DNA of 64,000 nucleotides from Latrodectus hesperus. Lineage: Eukaryota > Arthropoda > Arachnida > Araneae > Theridiidae. Position numbers and translations under genes: made by a program. Position 1 is the first letter of the stretch. Each line of letters opens with the position of its first letter. This document shows, one piece after another, positions 14,882 to 28,500 of the stretch. The stretch is taken from assembly GCA_037975125.1 (NCBI GenBank), contig CM075857.1:69147899-69211898 (forward strand). The letters run 5' to 3'. Below the pieces are notes generated by a model. It was not told where the DNA came from. It saw only the letters and a list, made by a program, of their open reading frames with translations, and made no database searches.

Positions 14882-17800
14882 ATGAAATTTAAAGTAAATC
14901 ATCGTAAACAACATTTAGACAATGTCAAATGGCAAAAGGAAGAAAAAAAGTTGAAATGTGAAAGCAAATAATAATGGAACTCTTATTTGATACTCAAAAT
15001 TTTGAAATCAAGAACAATATCCATGGAAATTATTTGTATTTGTAGTCACGAAAGTTTTTTAGTCTTCCTGAGTCAGTGTTACGATTATGGAAGAACTAAA
15101 AAATATCAAGTATAATGAAAAAACTTGCTCTAACAATTACGATTAATCTTTTAGATTATTCTGTATTTATAATAATCTAGGGATTCAAAATATCTCAACC
15201 AAAAAAATTCAATCTCTATAAGAATGAATATATAAAGCTATGATTTGTTTCTGACCTGAAAGGAGATTGTGATTTTTTTATGTATATATATTCATTATAA
15301 GGGTTGACCAATATTTCTGTCTTAAAGATGGTTTCATTCAAATGACAAATAAAACATAAAATTCTAACTTTATTTCTGTTAAATCAATACTCTGTCTCAC
15401 AAATGTTACCCGAAAGGAAAATCAAATTTTGCTTGGAGTTGCACTTTCTGTAGGTAGGAAAGTTGCATTTTTCATTAATATCTATTTTCTTAAACTTTAG
15501 TCTTCTATATCTTATTATTCTGAATATTCATTTAAGTTGCAGTCTGTTTTATATTTCTTGAAGGAGAAATACAAGATATTTGCAACGTGTAAGTTGTGTC
15601 CTTTTAAACTATCGATTGTTGCATCCCTGAAGAGCTAGTTGTTTTCAGAGCAATCACATTAGATCCAATTTTAAATTCGGTTATAGACATTGCTTTATTT
15701 TAAATAATTGTTAACAGCTCAATCTCAGAAGATTTCCAATTATAATCATTTATATAATCAAATATGCCTTTACTAAAACATGTTGTAATCTACAAACAAA
15801 ATTCTTTAATCGGTTATCTTTACATTTTCTTTAAATTTGGCATTGACCAATTATATATCTACCTACGCAAACATTTTAAATTTTTTCTTCTTTATAGAAT
15901 GAGTTATTTTTTCGATTTGGTTTTACATTATATATATATTTAACTTCATAACATATAAGTATTTTACTTATTTGATTCAAATACCTTGTTTAATAAAGCA
16001 GTGAGACATTTTAATGTTTGCTGACATAAATAAAGAAAAAGCGTTTTGAGCTTATCTCAAAATAAGTCTAATATTTCAAGATAAATGTAAAAAACTTTTT
16101 ATGGTAATTAGGCAACTTTCCTTTAACTTTGGCGTATTCGACATATTCTAAAAGTTTTTGGTATATCAATTTAAATAATTTTATCATTAAAATTTTTTTC
16201 AAATAAAGTGACTCTAGACAATAGATTACTTTAAATAAATATAATTGTGTTAATTTAATGTTATTTTTGTATTTTTATTTAAACTAGATTTGATTAAAGG
16301 ACTTCTATCTTCAGTAGAATATGCACTTAATTTCTTTATCTATGAGGTAAAATTTTTAGAAAAAAATCCTGTAATGTGAACAGTTTGTTATGGTAAAGAA
16401 TATTCCATATCAAATTTGCTGTAAATATCCTATAACTGTATAAAATTTCAAAGTGAGAAATATAATAACAACTTTGATAGAAATTATTTCTGCGTAAGCC
16501 AAAAATGTGCACAAAAGTTATTTTTTATTTACATGAAATATTCTTAATAACAGCTCTTAATGTATAATTATTTCCTTTTATAAATAAAGTGTTTATGTAT
16601 AAATATAGTTTCTTTTATAATAAGTTACCATTATTGAGAAAGTTCTAAAGATTGCGTTCAGCAAAAATGAAAAACATATACTATGATTTTCATAAAACGT
16701 AAAGTATGTTTTTAATGAATTTTGGGGTAAATATTTAAAAGTATTTATTTTTTAAATTTTTCTTTGCTAATAGTTCTTTGAAAAATATTTTTTGCTTTTT
16801 GTGTTTAAAGGAATGCATTTCAGAGTTTAATGAAGTAAAGATTTAACTAAACACATAAGTTATTACTTATTTGACAGTAAAGTTTACATAGTAAATTATT
16901 TTCAAACTAAATATTTATATTAAAATAATTGAAGTATAATTTCTAAAATATAGTGAGTCAAATTTGATTTTAATGAAATTAGTGTGAGAGAGAAAGCGAT
17001 ATTTTTTTATTTTTGAGGCCTTGAATATTTCAAAGAACTACATTTTACCAAAATAATTGCTTAATTTATTATTTTATTCCTTACCTTAAATTTTAAAAGC
17101 AAGCGCAGCCCTTCTGTTATACAACTATAAATTTTGATCCCTAAAATATAACATTAAGTTTACGAAAATTCCATTAAGATATTTTGTGCTTAGAATTGCT
17201 AAATGCTCAAACAATTGTTTTAATGCACAATAATATTTGTGCATATAGTTTAGTTTCTTCTCCTTCACATCTAAATTTTGAATATTTTATTCTATGTTTG
17301 AAAATAAAAGTGTAAATTTCAAATTTCATAATTTAGAATATTACATAAGTAGAAGTGTATATTACATTAGTAATAGTAATTTTTGATTTCAAAATTTTAA
17401 TTTAATTAATTTTTTCCTGCCAAATATTTTGACAAACTGTGTAGACATTTATCCCTAGTTTTAACTGAATTACAATGCTTTTTCATTCCAAAAATGCTTA
17501 CGTCTGAATATTTGCTTCACATTAACTAATTTACATTTTTGAGTTGTCAAACTCGAATGTATAATTAAAAGAAATGTTTTGAAAGTGAAACATGAAACAA
17601 TTATTTTTAACGCTTTTCCTTCAGCTGTGTTAAAATTGTTACAAGCGCAAATTAGTTTTACGACATCAAAAATAAGTTAAATTTAAAAATTAAAAATTGT
17701 ATTTTTGAATTTTACATTTAAAAAATATAATTTCAAAAGTTTTGTTTTCTTGTTTAAAATAAAATGTTGAGGTTTTTTATGAGATTTTAAGTGTTTTGAT

Positions 17801-18995
17801 TCATTGAATTAACTATACATCTTAAAAATAAAAATAAAATGAGTTATTTTTGACTAAATTGATGTAAATTTCTTTATTAGTAAAGAACAAAAAGAAAAAT
17901 GAATCTAAAATTTATGTTTTACTGCAAACAAACTGAATATGAACAACATGCAGGAAATTAATAAATATCTTTTGATTTTAAATGAACATGAAGCATACGC
18001 TGTGTCTTTAACAATAATCTTATATAGGATACATGTGATTTATTTTGTAATATATTATTTGATTATTTTTTATTGTATTATCATATTTATGTACTAAATA
18101 AATAAATGAAAAATTAAATGAATTTATAAAAAAAATTATAAAAATAAGAATATTTATGAGCATTAAACTTATTAATATTTAATTAAAAATCAAAACTATC
18201 TATAAAATACTCTGTTTATTTTTAAAATTATATTTATGATTTACAGCTAATATTTTAGTAAGTTAAATGCTAAATGTCCAAAGTATTAACAAACATTTCT
18301 TATGCTACAAAAATGTAAGTAAATCCATAAATGTTAAATAAATGTAAATCACATAATTTTTAACCATAATTAATAAATCATCGAATGTGATGGTCATGTT
18401 TATCTTATTTTACTTTGTTAAATGAGCGAACAAGTCATCAAATGTGTAATGAAACTGTGGTGGATATACTATTATTCTCTGATTATAGTCAGATATTAGT
18501 TATCTCTTCTAAAATGCTTATTATAAACTTAATCATTGTTAAAAATAGCTAAAATACTAAAATTGATTTACAACATAAAATTAACAAATGTATAACCTCG
18601 ATTAATATAGTTTGAATTTTAGTTGTTTCCAAATATAATCAGTAATGATGAAATAGGAAATATTCATAAACAGTTTTAAAATGACATATTGAATCTTTTC
18701 TTCTAATAGCAAAAACTGGAGCTGAAAGACTAAACATAATAAATACCACAAATTTTGTCGTACTTTATGTTAAACAAACGAAATAAATTTCATACAAGAA
18801 ATAAAACTATAGTAAATTTGTTGTATGTAATACTGTAGCAAATGAAACTGTAGAAAATTGTTAACATCATCACTGTTCTTAAAATCAATAGAATAAAATT
18901 TTTCCAACAAAAAAAAGTTACAAATTTAAAAGAATAAAAAATTGTTAGGAAAAGCAGCTTCATGATTAAAATATGTTACTCAATTGAAAATACAC
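14881..18995. other. AT-rich non-coding stretch
   Basis: No coding signal, TE motif or tRNA-like box seen. Confidence 0.5.
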
Positions 18996-18997
18996 TA

Positions 18998-19025
18998 CTG
19001 GCCATTAAAACTGCTACACCATGAA
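18998..19025 (+). repeat. Left TIR of Tc1 element
   Basis: CTGGCCATTAAAACTGCTAC begins the element. It matches the reverse complement of the right end with differences at one internal C/T position and near the inner edge. Confidence 0.93.
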
Positions 19026-19224
19026 AGCAGCACACCACACACGTGAAATTTGCATGACAGGTAGAACTTGCTGTGATATGCAAATGATTAGATTTTCAGC
19101 GCATTCATACGAAGCAGGCAACAGTAGCGGCATCTACAATGTGTATAAAACCAGAGATTTGACAGCAGTTTTCTCATACTTAATTTCCTTTTCAACGGTG
19201 TTTTCCGCAAAGAAAGTTGTTGAA

Positions 19225-20337
19225 ATGCTTCGTGTAAGAAAAATAAATGCCTATCAGCACGTGTCTGACTTTGATCGAGGAAGGATTATAGCCTACCGGG
19301 ATTGCGGTTTATCGTACCGCAATATTGATGCTCGCGTCGGTCGAGACTGTTAGCAGAATATGGAATCGATGGGTTCAGGACAATTATACGGAACGTCATG
19401 CAGGATCTCAGCGACCCCCCATCACTAACAGCAGTGAAGACAGACATCTTATCCGCATAGTCACAAGGGATCGTACAGCCACGTCACGAACCCTGAGTCG
19501 AGAAACGGAGTCATTTGCAAAGCAACAAATGCTCGAACAGTTCGACGACGTTTGCAGCAGCATGGATTGTCTGTATGGCGACCATGGCTTCGGCTACCAT
19601 TGACGCTGCATCACAGACAGGAGCGCCTTCAATGGTGTGATCAGCGACGAACCTGGACGCGGAAATGGCATCATGTCATATTTATAGATGAATCTCGGTT
19701 CTGTATACAGGACAATGATGATCGCATCCGTGTTTGGAGTCATCGTGGAGAACGCACATTGCCAGCTTGCATTGGACATCACCATACTGGCCCATCTGCT
19801 GGAGTGATGGTATGGGGTGCCATTGGATACACGTCTCGATCACCTCTTGTTCGCATTACCGGCACTTTGAACAGCAACCGTTACATTTCTGATGTGTTAA
19901 GGCCTGTGGCTCTGCCCTATCTTCGAGGCCTCCCTAATGCTTTGTTTCAACAGGATAATGCACGACCGCATGTTGTCCGTACTGTTCTGAACTTCCTTGA
20001 TACAGAACAGGTTCGACTGTTACCCTGGCCAGCACGTTCTCCTGATCTGTCACCAATTGAGAACATGTGGTCAATGGTTGCCGAGCGATTGGCACGCTAT
20101 CACACACCATCCACTACTGTCGATGAACTGTAGCATAGTGTTGAAGCTGCATGGACTGAGATCCCCGTACATGCCATGTATTCTCTGTTTGACTCCATGC
20201 CCAGGCGGATAAATGCTGTTATTGCAGCCAGAGTGGCTGCTCTGGGTACTGATTTCTCAAGATCTATACATCCTAATCTATACATCCATGTAAATCTAAT
20301 CACTTGTTCTTTCCACTATAATGTATGTGTCCAATAA
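19225..20337 (+). pseudogene. Tc1-like DD34E transposase, frameshifted
   Basis: The chosen ATG (19225) opens a helix-turn-helix region (VSDFDRGRIIAYRDCGLS and on). The frame breaks near 19350, where the protein continues in the next register (SRIWNRWVQDN), and shifts back near 19510-19537. The catalytic part is intact in sequence: IFIDESRF (first Asp), QQDNARPH (second Asp) and SPIENMW (Glu). There are 34 residues between the second Asp and the Glu, which defines DD34E. A TAG at 20131-20133 stands where related transposases have Trp (TGG to TAG). Beyond it the frame stays open to TAA at 20335-20337. The enzyme would have cut and pasted the element at TA sites. The upstream extension from 19021 is only an open frame starting inside the TIR. 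Confidence 0.93.
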
Positions 20338-20361
20338 ATATCGTTCTGTTATTTGCATTCG

Positions 20362-20389
20362 TTCTTGGTGTAGCAATTTTAATGGCCAG
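20362..20389 (-). repeat. Right TIR of Tc1 element
   Basis: Read on the minus strand it starts CTGGCCATTAAAATTGCTAC, matching the left TIR at 19 of the first 20 positions. Confidence 0.93.
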
Positions 20390-20391
20390 TA

Positions 20392-22334
20392 ATATAATTA
20401 TCGCTCCTTGCGCTGTGTCAAAGTTAATTATTTATTAAAATTTGGTTAATTATTTTATTTTGTACTCTCAGATGCTGCATAGTTAGTATTCTTTGAAAAA
20501 CTTTTTTCTCTGAATGTTTAAAAACAATTTTTACAACAAATTGGAATCAGGCTCTCGATTAATAGCAGTAACAATAATTGAGCAAATACTTAAGTAATTA
20601 ATTTCTTGTAATCATTTGCCATTCTCATAGAAAATGATTGCTTAGTCATCTTTGTAAAAGTTTTATGGACTCTAATTCACATACTTGTGTTGATTTTAAT
20701 TATTTGTTTTAATGTATGGTTTTCATTGCAATGAATAGTGGATGAATGACCTTTGCAATGATTTAAATATTGCAGTTAAATTCTAAGAAGCCAACCTTAT
20801 CCCTTCATCAAATGAATCATTTCCCCTGATTGTTCCAGTGACTCTGCTCTCGGTAAAAAAATTCTATACTCCTATAATTGTAAAATTTCTTTTTGCTCAA
20901 AGAAATTTCAAGCTACATCTTCATTGTTAGATATACTTTCACAATCTGCTGTCATAGGGTTTTAGGCTTTTATTTTCCGTTTATATATTTTGAAATATCA
21001 TCAAGATTCAAACAATTATATATCTATTTATATGATGCTTGTGTGTAATCAAAATTATGCTCAGCCAGAAAGAAAATTTTTGTTATTACATACTAATAAA
21101 TATCATTAAACAGTAAATTTCCTCTTAGTCGATACATGGGCTGAAAATAATAATAGAAGAATGCGGAGTATCATATCTTTACTATAATTTATTGACAGGA
21201 ATTTTTTTCTTTCTCTTTCAAAATATTTTTACGATAGAAAACTCATTATACTTTATTTATTTATTACACTTTTCATTGACATTTATAACTTTTTAAACGG
21301 AATAACAAACGTTTACTGTAAATCATAAAATATACTGGTTAATTTTTAATCCTAAGCTACACACATACACACATATATGTGTGTATATATATATACAGAG
21401 AGTTAATATATGTATGTACGTTTAATTAATGATGGTATTGGTGCACACGCAATAAAATAAAATATTTTTATAAGTTTATATAAGTTTGCTGCACATTTAA
21501 AAAATATTATACTGAATGTAGCATTAATAATTTGATATATATTACATATAAATAATAATCTTATACATTAAAGGTAAATGTTTTACATTAAAAATTAGCA
21601 ATTAAATGAATTAAATATTTTAGAGAAAGTTTATAAGTTTCATAGAAAAACAAGCAATATAGTTGTTACTTTTTTCTCATACCTATTTCGAATTTAAAAT
21701 GCAATGTTAATTTTAAAAGCGTTTTTTATGGTAAAATTAATATATGAATCTTTATCGTTTTAACTGCAACGATAATCTCGTTTTAATAAAAACGTGACTT
21801 GTTTTAGAAGTATTTCTTATCTGGAACAAATGCAGTTAATTTAATGATTTGTGGTTCCTAATTTTATTTTTAAAATATTATTAACAACGGAAAACGGCAT
21901 CTACTTTGGAAGAATTTTAAAGCTAAAATATTTTTCCTGTTTCAATTAATTTAATTAATGGAAATAGAAAACATGTATACGTATTCAAACCTATTTAATT
22001 CAATTTCAAATACATTAAAAATTTCACGAAATATTTCCATACATTTATTACTCACATCGTTATTACTATTTATACCAACAATAATGATATTTTTCTAAAA
22101 AAGTTCTTCGGGAAAATTAGTAACATTATTTCTCATATCACTAGTAAAAAGTTATATTTAATTTTATATACAGTTAAAAATATAAAATTATAAAGAAATG
22201 TTTGCATTCATTTTTAGTAAAAAATTTAACAAGGTTACGGCTTCTCTGTATGCACGCCACCGCTTGCAAATACACATATAATGTTAATTTCAAATTACTT
22301 AATTGCTACTGATAATCACCAAAAAACATTACTC

Positions 22335-22339
<5 letters not shown>
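20392..22339. other. AT-rich non-coding stretch
   Basis: No gene seen. A small CA/TA/TG cluster lies at about 21360-21398. Confidence 0.5.

Positions 22340-22397
<58 letters not shown>
22340..22397. repeat. (TA)n microsatellite
   Basis: About 29 uninterrupted TA units. Confidence 0.97.
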
Positions 22398-22400
<3 letters not shown>

Positions 22401-23588
22401 ACAAATAAAAAAATATATTACAAACAGAAATTTATTTATACAATGGTAAAAAAATATTAAATATCAAATTCAAATTAAGATAGCATGTAAATAAAACTAT
22501 AAAAACAAATTGTAGTATAAAAATTTAGCAAATATAAATTTTCATGAGTCTTTTGTTTATTTCCCGAAGTAAAAATTTTCTTATGATTATCATAAAATCT
22601 TTTAATATATATCATTGGAAATATGGCCTGAATTAAACCATGTTGTGATATCGTTGGTTTCCTTTAGAAGACTTTTGAATCTCAATATTCATGAGAGTAT
22701 ATACTTATAATTCAAGAATAAGATACACCACAAAATTATTAGCAATATTTAAAAACCAGGGCAACTAAAATGGTTTTTGACTAGTTAAGAGTTCCCCTGT
22801 GTTTGGGTGTAAGAATTAAGAAACTGTTTCCTTGTTGCTTGAAGTCCATACTTTCTTCTTTAGCAGTAGTAGTTTGTGTGGTAGACCATTTTATCAGCAA
22901 CACACATAACTAGATGATTTTAGTTAGTAGGAATCCTGGAGACTGTGCTGATCAAAGAAAAAAGTAAATACCTTCTATGTCCAGGAAGATCAAAACACAA
23001 TGTGAGATGTATTTTCTTGCATGACCTATTGAAATATGCATTTTTGTATTCCTGGATTAAGAAAAAACACTGGCCTTCAGATGTCAGTAATGGATAACTT
23101 GTCATCAAACAATTGAAGCTTTGAAACTTTAATATGCGTGCCGTGTACCAACGTCTATATCATCAAAATGGCTTTATGATCCTGTCTAATACAAATGTGA
23201 GCACAACACCATAAACTTGTGTCAGGACAATACTCTTTTGCGTATAGTGTGCCCGGTTTTATCGCATCTACAGTTGAACAACGAGAGAAAAAGAAGTTAT
23301 GTTTCTACATTCTGTATGAGTGTCTTATATCAGTCTCAAACCATCAATACATCAAATTGACTGAATTTCTAAAATTTTGATGTCTATGAACTGAAAAGTT
23401 TTTCTTCTTTTCTCACAGCCCAATTGCTTCAAAGAAAATATCAACAGTCTATATTGAAAATAATATGAAAACACTTTTAATAGACATATATTGGTAAATA
23501 TAACATAGTCTCTCCAGAAGTTACATATCTTGCTTCCTATTAACTTAGATACAATTGTATGTCAGGAAGAGTGTAAAACGCATTAGAG
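22398..23588. other. Non-coding stretch, less AT-rich, unidentified
   Basis: Composition is visibly more balanced than the flanking desert from about 22.6 kb on, as expected of old TE or exon-derived DNA. A minus-strand frame at 22920-23108 shows no recognisable motif. A segment around 23273-23336 resembles one at 27239-27300. Confidence 0.4.
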
Positions 23589-25124
23589 CTGTGATCGGCA
23601 AACATTGTCATTCAAAAGAGCAAAATCTGGATAATCTGGGTAGTTTACAGTTGAAATTTATTCAAAGAACTATTTTTTTAACATAAGTTTTGCTTTAGTA
23701 AGAGACATTATTATGGAATTAATTAAGATTGAAAGTACATTCTCAAGCTTGTCCTTGCTAAATAAGTTTTTAGATTTACCAACAGTTAATAAAATGAAAC
23801 TTAGTATCATATCTATATAAGGATAATAATATTTATTTAAAAATATCACTAGTAAAATAATATAAAAGATATTCTTAAAAATAACTACAAATATTTTGCT
23901 AATACAAACATTGGTCTTGCATTTCCTTGGAAAGGTTAATCAGGAGCATGATGTAGTTTTTAATTTGAGGCACGATTCCAAGTTTTCCTTGATAAGCTGA
24001 TTTCTTAATTTACTCGTGATATTGTTCATGTTTAAAACGGATTCTTCATATGAATTTGTAGATCCAGATAAGGAATGAATAGCAAAGTTAGTTTTCTCCA
24101 TTGATCATATGAGTCAGAAAAACTATTAAAAGTTTAAAAATCAACATATTTTTCCTCTCTAGATATTTTAAAGTTCGAAATTATTTCTCTCCAATAGCTC
24201 TAAATTGGCACAAAGAGACTTAAATTTTGGACTCCATAATTCTTTACTTTTTAAATCAAACAACTGTATTTCAAACCAGTCAATATCAATATTAAAGGGT
24301 AAAAAATTAATTTATGTTAACGTGATATTCAAAGATTTTATTACAAAAGCTAGCTTTGCTTTGCTATTTATGAAGACCTTAAGCCTGCCGATAAAAGCTT
24401 CCTATTATTTGTTAGTGTTAATTTGATATCGGAAATTGTCTATATCAAACGAACTTTCACGACAATATTTTAATAGGCAAGGAAAGTGAATTGGGGTTTC
24501 TCTTTCAAAATGCTCAGCAGAAAGCAACAATTTGTTTTCAAATGAAATAACTTTTTTAATATAAAAAAATTGAATTTCCTTTTCCTTGCAGCTTACGATT
24601 GAGCTGGGTTAGATGTGAAAAGTAATATCCATCATAAATTAAAATTTCTGGATGCACAGATCATTTTTTAAATCTGCATAGCATAGTGAACATCCTTTTC
24701 AAGAAGAAATGCTGTTTGGAAACGGTTACACAGTTTGACATCACATTAATGTCATCTATTATCACCAGTATTGATAAGCATGAGTGAATGAAAAATAATT
24801 TTGAAGAGTATGGATTCGTAAATATTTGCTTGCATGATTAAAAAGTATTTCGAAATGTCTGATGAAGAAATGATATCGCAGTCAAAATTATCAAACTTTT
24901 TAAAAGAATGATTTCGAAAAATTTTTGCACTATTTTTCTAGACACTAGACGCACTATATTTCCTTTTAAATGTCCTCTGGCATTTCAAAAACTTTCACTT
25001 GTCTCTTACAAGACAAGATAATAAGTAATATTTCCTGCTTGGATTAAGCATTTTGGAGAAGAACCATAGCCGAGAGAAGCAAAGAGTTGTATGCAGCTCG
25101 TTAGCTACGAGTTGCCGACCACTG
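23589..25124 (-). mobile_element. hAT transposon relic (GTF2IRD2/SCAND3-like transposase)
   Basis: The left end CTGTGATCGGCAAAC and the right end GTTGCCGACCACTG (25111-25124) are diverged inverted repeats of the hAT type, CAGTGGTCGGCAA. The flanks share ATTAG, compatible with an eroded 8-bp duplication. The minus strand keeps pieces of a transposase in shifting frames. LNRKLQGKGNSI (about 24610) matches the LNxxLQGKxxxI block of GTF2IRD2/ZBED5/SCAND3-type proteins. A distal stretch with MNNITSKLRNQLIKENLES (about 24000) matches the dimerisation region containing the last catalytic Glu. Many stops and frameshifts; no functional product. At about 1.54 kb it is shorter than an intact element, so internal deletions are likely. 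Confidence 0.75.
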
Positions 25125-25193
25125 AATTAGGTACAAATGGGAGAAAGAAAGGAATTAAAAAGAAATGACGTTGGTCTCAACAAGAAACCATCA

Positions 25194-25489
25194 GGGCCGT
25201 GGTCACCTGGTTGGTAAGGAGGTCGTTCTGATTATTGGAAGGTAATGAGCTCGAATCCAGGCCGACTGAATATCCGTCGTGTTCACTGAAAGTGGCTGGG
25301 GCACGTTAAAATTGAACGAGATAGCAATGTTTCCCAAATGATGCCTATGGGAATGGCAGGTCTAGTATTGGGAGTCTTCTGTTTGCTCCCTGCTTAAAAA
25401 TCATAAAGTCTCCACCCGGCTGCTTCTACCTAACTGATAGAGCCCAGTTCAGGGCTAGGTTCAAGGAAGCATGCTGGTGCAACAACAAC
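25194..25489 (+). mobile_element. tRNA-derived SINE with target duplication
   Basis: It starts GGGCCGTGG. A degenerate A box (TGGTCACCTGGTTGG, from about 25200) and a clear B box (GAGCTCGAATCC, 25247-25258) mark a tRNA-derived promoter. A body of about 230 bp ends in a CAACAACAACA tail. The flanks share CAACAAGAAAC-Y-ATCA (25178-25193 and 25486-25501, one mismatch in 16), a target-site duplication that overlaps the tail. The head resembles the SINE at 3.8 kb but the body differs, so it is a different family or subfamily. It inserted beside the end of the hAT relic. Confidence 0.88.
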
Positions 25490-25501
25490 AAGAAACTATC
25501 A

Positions 25502-28500
25502 TCAACCACCAACAAACTTATGCTTCTATAATCATTTGGAAAGGATATGCATATATTTATTAACCAAGGCACATTTGAAATTCCTCAGTCTCTGTCTTTT
25601 GCATACATTTCAGTCAGGATGGGTGCTTGAGTATTTTTCAAGTTTCCTTTCTTGTGACATTTGAATACGGCCCATTATATTTGCAAAGTTATACCAGAAG
25701 GCAATTTATTCAGTGGAGATATCAAAACACCTTACATTAGTCTTTGTTCGTTTAGCTATTCACAATGCATTGCCAAAATTTATCACTTTGTGTGAGTAAA
25801 TTCAAGTTAAGCTGCTAACAATCTAATTTACTGACTATCGTTTATGACGCGTATATATGATTTTGTTAGGCTGAATTTGTAACTCATTTGTCTTTTCGGT
25901 TGTTGAGTTTATAAGGGCGTTGAAATCCTGATTTGTCACTCACTGTGATCTTCAGAAATCATCAATATTAAATTTCTTTGTCGCTATTTGGATCTCAATC
26001 ATTGCAAAAGGTAATATCAAGGAACAATGATCCACATTATCTACGTAACGAACCTACCTTTATTGAAATCAACTTTTAAGAGTTTCTTCTTCTTAATCGA
26101 GCCATAATTCATTACTTTGAAAACCTTCTGACATTAAAAAGTGATTTTAGAATAAAAAGTCAATTGCAGAATTATTTTTTATTAAGTGCTTCGTATGTTG
26201 TTTATCTTACAGGCCTCATTGCAGATGCCCTGAATTGCTTATCGTTTGCTTAAGCAATAAATTTTAATGCGGTTTGTATTACAAAAATAAGTTGTTTATA
26301 AAACAAAATCAGATAAACAGTTTTAATATTAACGAATCTTAAAAAATGTATGAAAGAAGCATTTCCATACAGCAAGATCTAAGTGCAGTTCAGCATACAA
26401 ATTTGTTCATTCCCTTGAATCATTACAAAAACGTCAATGTATAATTTTCTAGTTTAAATACTAATTAAAATTTCATCAATATAGTATGTTTGAAAAAACA
26501 ATGAATGTAATGAATATGAAAAGTATTAAGTTGATGCTCAAAATACAATTTATCGCTAAGGATTTTTCACAAGTAAAGAGCATATCATTGCAATAGATCT
26601 TTCAATTTCACAGTGTCCACAACTTAAAGTTTGTTGTTAATACCTGGATAAGTACATGTCATTCTACACAGTTCCACATTAGAAGAAAGACTTCTTTATT
26701 GACTAGCACAAAATCGAAAACTGATAAATTATTCTAAACCATTTATGAATTTTTAACTCCTAACTTGAGTTATGATAAATATGTATGATAAGTTCTGAGA
26801 AATATACTTGTAAGAATCCTACAGGTGGATGATTTTTTATATTTATCCCAAAAGGGTCAATTTACACGGTGGATATTAAAATACCTATAATGACTTTCAA
26901 CAATTAGGCTGTCCTCTTTGCGGCATGAACATAAACAGCAAATCATAATTTTGTGAAAATATTTCAAACTAATATTATATTCATGTTTTAAAGATTTCAT
27001 TCTAAAGATTTGTAGCTAATAGGACTAATCATTGGTCGCAAATTTCTAATTCATTAGATTTCAAACCTCATGAGGAATATTCAGAAAAGTTAAAGTTTCC
27101 TTCAGCATGCTTTCATTTTTGATCAAAAATGTAATGTGAAATTTTTGAAAGTCTGTTTGTCATAAATCGGTGGTCACCTTGCTTTTATTATAAAACAGAT
27201 CCTTTAGGAACATAAAGTTTAGGATTCAATCCCAACTGCTGTTGAACAACGAGAAATGAATGTTTCGTTTTTGTCTTCTGCACGCGCATGTATCAGGGTA
27301 AGTGCTTAAAAATTTTGAGTACTTGAAGAATTCTCTCCTCTTGATAGGCATGAATACAGCCTGCTACATACAAAAAGTTCAACAGTATCTGGTAGAACAT
27401 GATTGACAGAACATAAAGACATAATTGTCTTTTACTTTCAGTCTAACGATTACATGGTATCAGAGTCAGCCTCTCGATTCTGAAGTGTTCCAGCATAATA
27501 TTATAATAGAATCTGATAATCTGATGGTGTAAAAGTAAAACTAGCAAAAATATTTAATCATCTCGCAACTATTTTTTCCAAGTCACCTAAAGTACCAAAA
27601 TGCAAATCGACGTTAAGAATTATATTTTAAATTGCTTTTTTTTCCTTTTTCATTTTTATATACAAATTTTTTATTTCCTTCATTTAAATAAGATTTTATA
27701 TAAATAGTTGCATTAAACAGTTCCATATGAAAAATAATGCTTGTATCTTTTTTCTTTGTATATGTTCAATTACTAATAATAATAAGTATTTTTAAATTAC
27801 TAAGCAAAATTTATGAAAATTGTTCCAGACATCAGCTTTAATATAAGTAATAGAATATCTAAAATTCTAATATTTTGTAAAATAATAATGATAATATAAT
27901 ATAATATAATATTATGTAAAATAATAAACATGTAGAACACAAAAACGGACTATATTCAATAATATATTTTAATGTGGTGTTGATATACAAAATGTGAGTT
28001 TTATAAAACAAAATCAATTGAATACAATGTTGGCAATAATGAATGATAAAGGGAAACAGAACAGATGACAAATACTTACATGCGAATGCAAATGTACATA
28101 GTGTAATACAAGGAATACAAGTGTATGTATAAATATGTAGTCGAATTATGAATAACTATGTTTATTGATAAAAATACATGCATTATGAACAAAAACTATG
28201 CTTTTTTATAAACATTCAAATACATTTGTTTGCAATCAGACATTGTATTCTCTTGGGAAAAGAGATTATTTCAAAGCTTATTTAACGGAAAGAGTTTACG
28301 AAACAAACTCTTTTTCAGATATAAAATGACTTAACAAACATTACTTCAAACCCACACAAAAAAATGCAATTTATATTCCTATCAGAATTGTTGAAGGAAA
28401 CAAAATCAAATAATTCCTTCCAATTCCTTTCATTGCTGAAACTGATATTTCGAACACCCAGGAGAAATAAGTTGAATTTCTGCGTGAAATGAAACCAGAT

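Larger units (their letters stand above)
18998..20389 (+). mobile_element. Tc1-family DNA transposon, inactive
   Basis: A 1392-bp element flanked on both sides by TA (18996-18997 and 20390-20391), the Tc1/mariner target dinucleotide. Its ends are imperfect terminal inverted repeats of about 28 bp. It encloses one DD34E transposase relic on the plus strand. Length and architecture match a single-gene Tc1 element. The TIRs are well kept while the gene has frameshifts and a premature stop, so the copy is middle-aged and cannot make its own transposase, though it might still be a substrate. Confidence 0.95.

Noticed and set aside
14600..14971. His-Thr and Cys-Val repeat proteins
   Set aside because: Translation of CA/TG microsatellite.
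19594..20303. Minus-strand and alternate-frame ORFs inside the Tc1 element
   Set aside because: Shadows of the plus-strand transposase.
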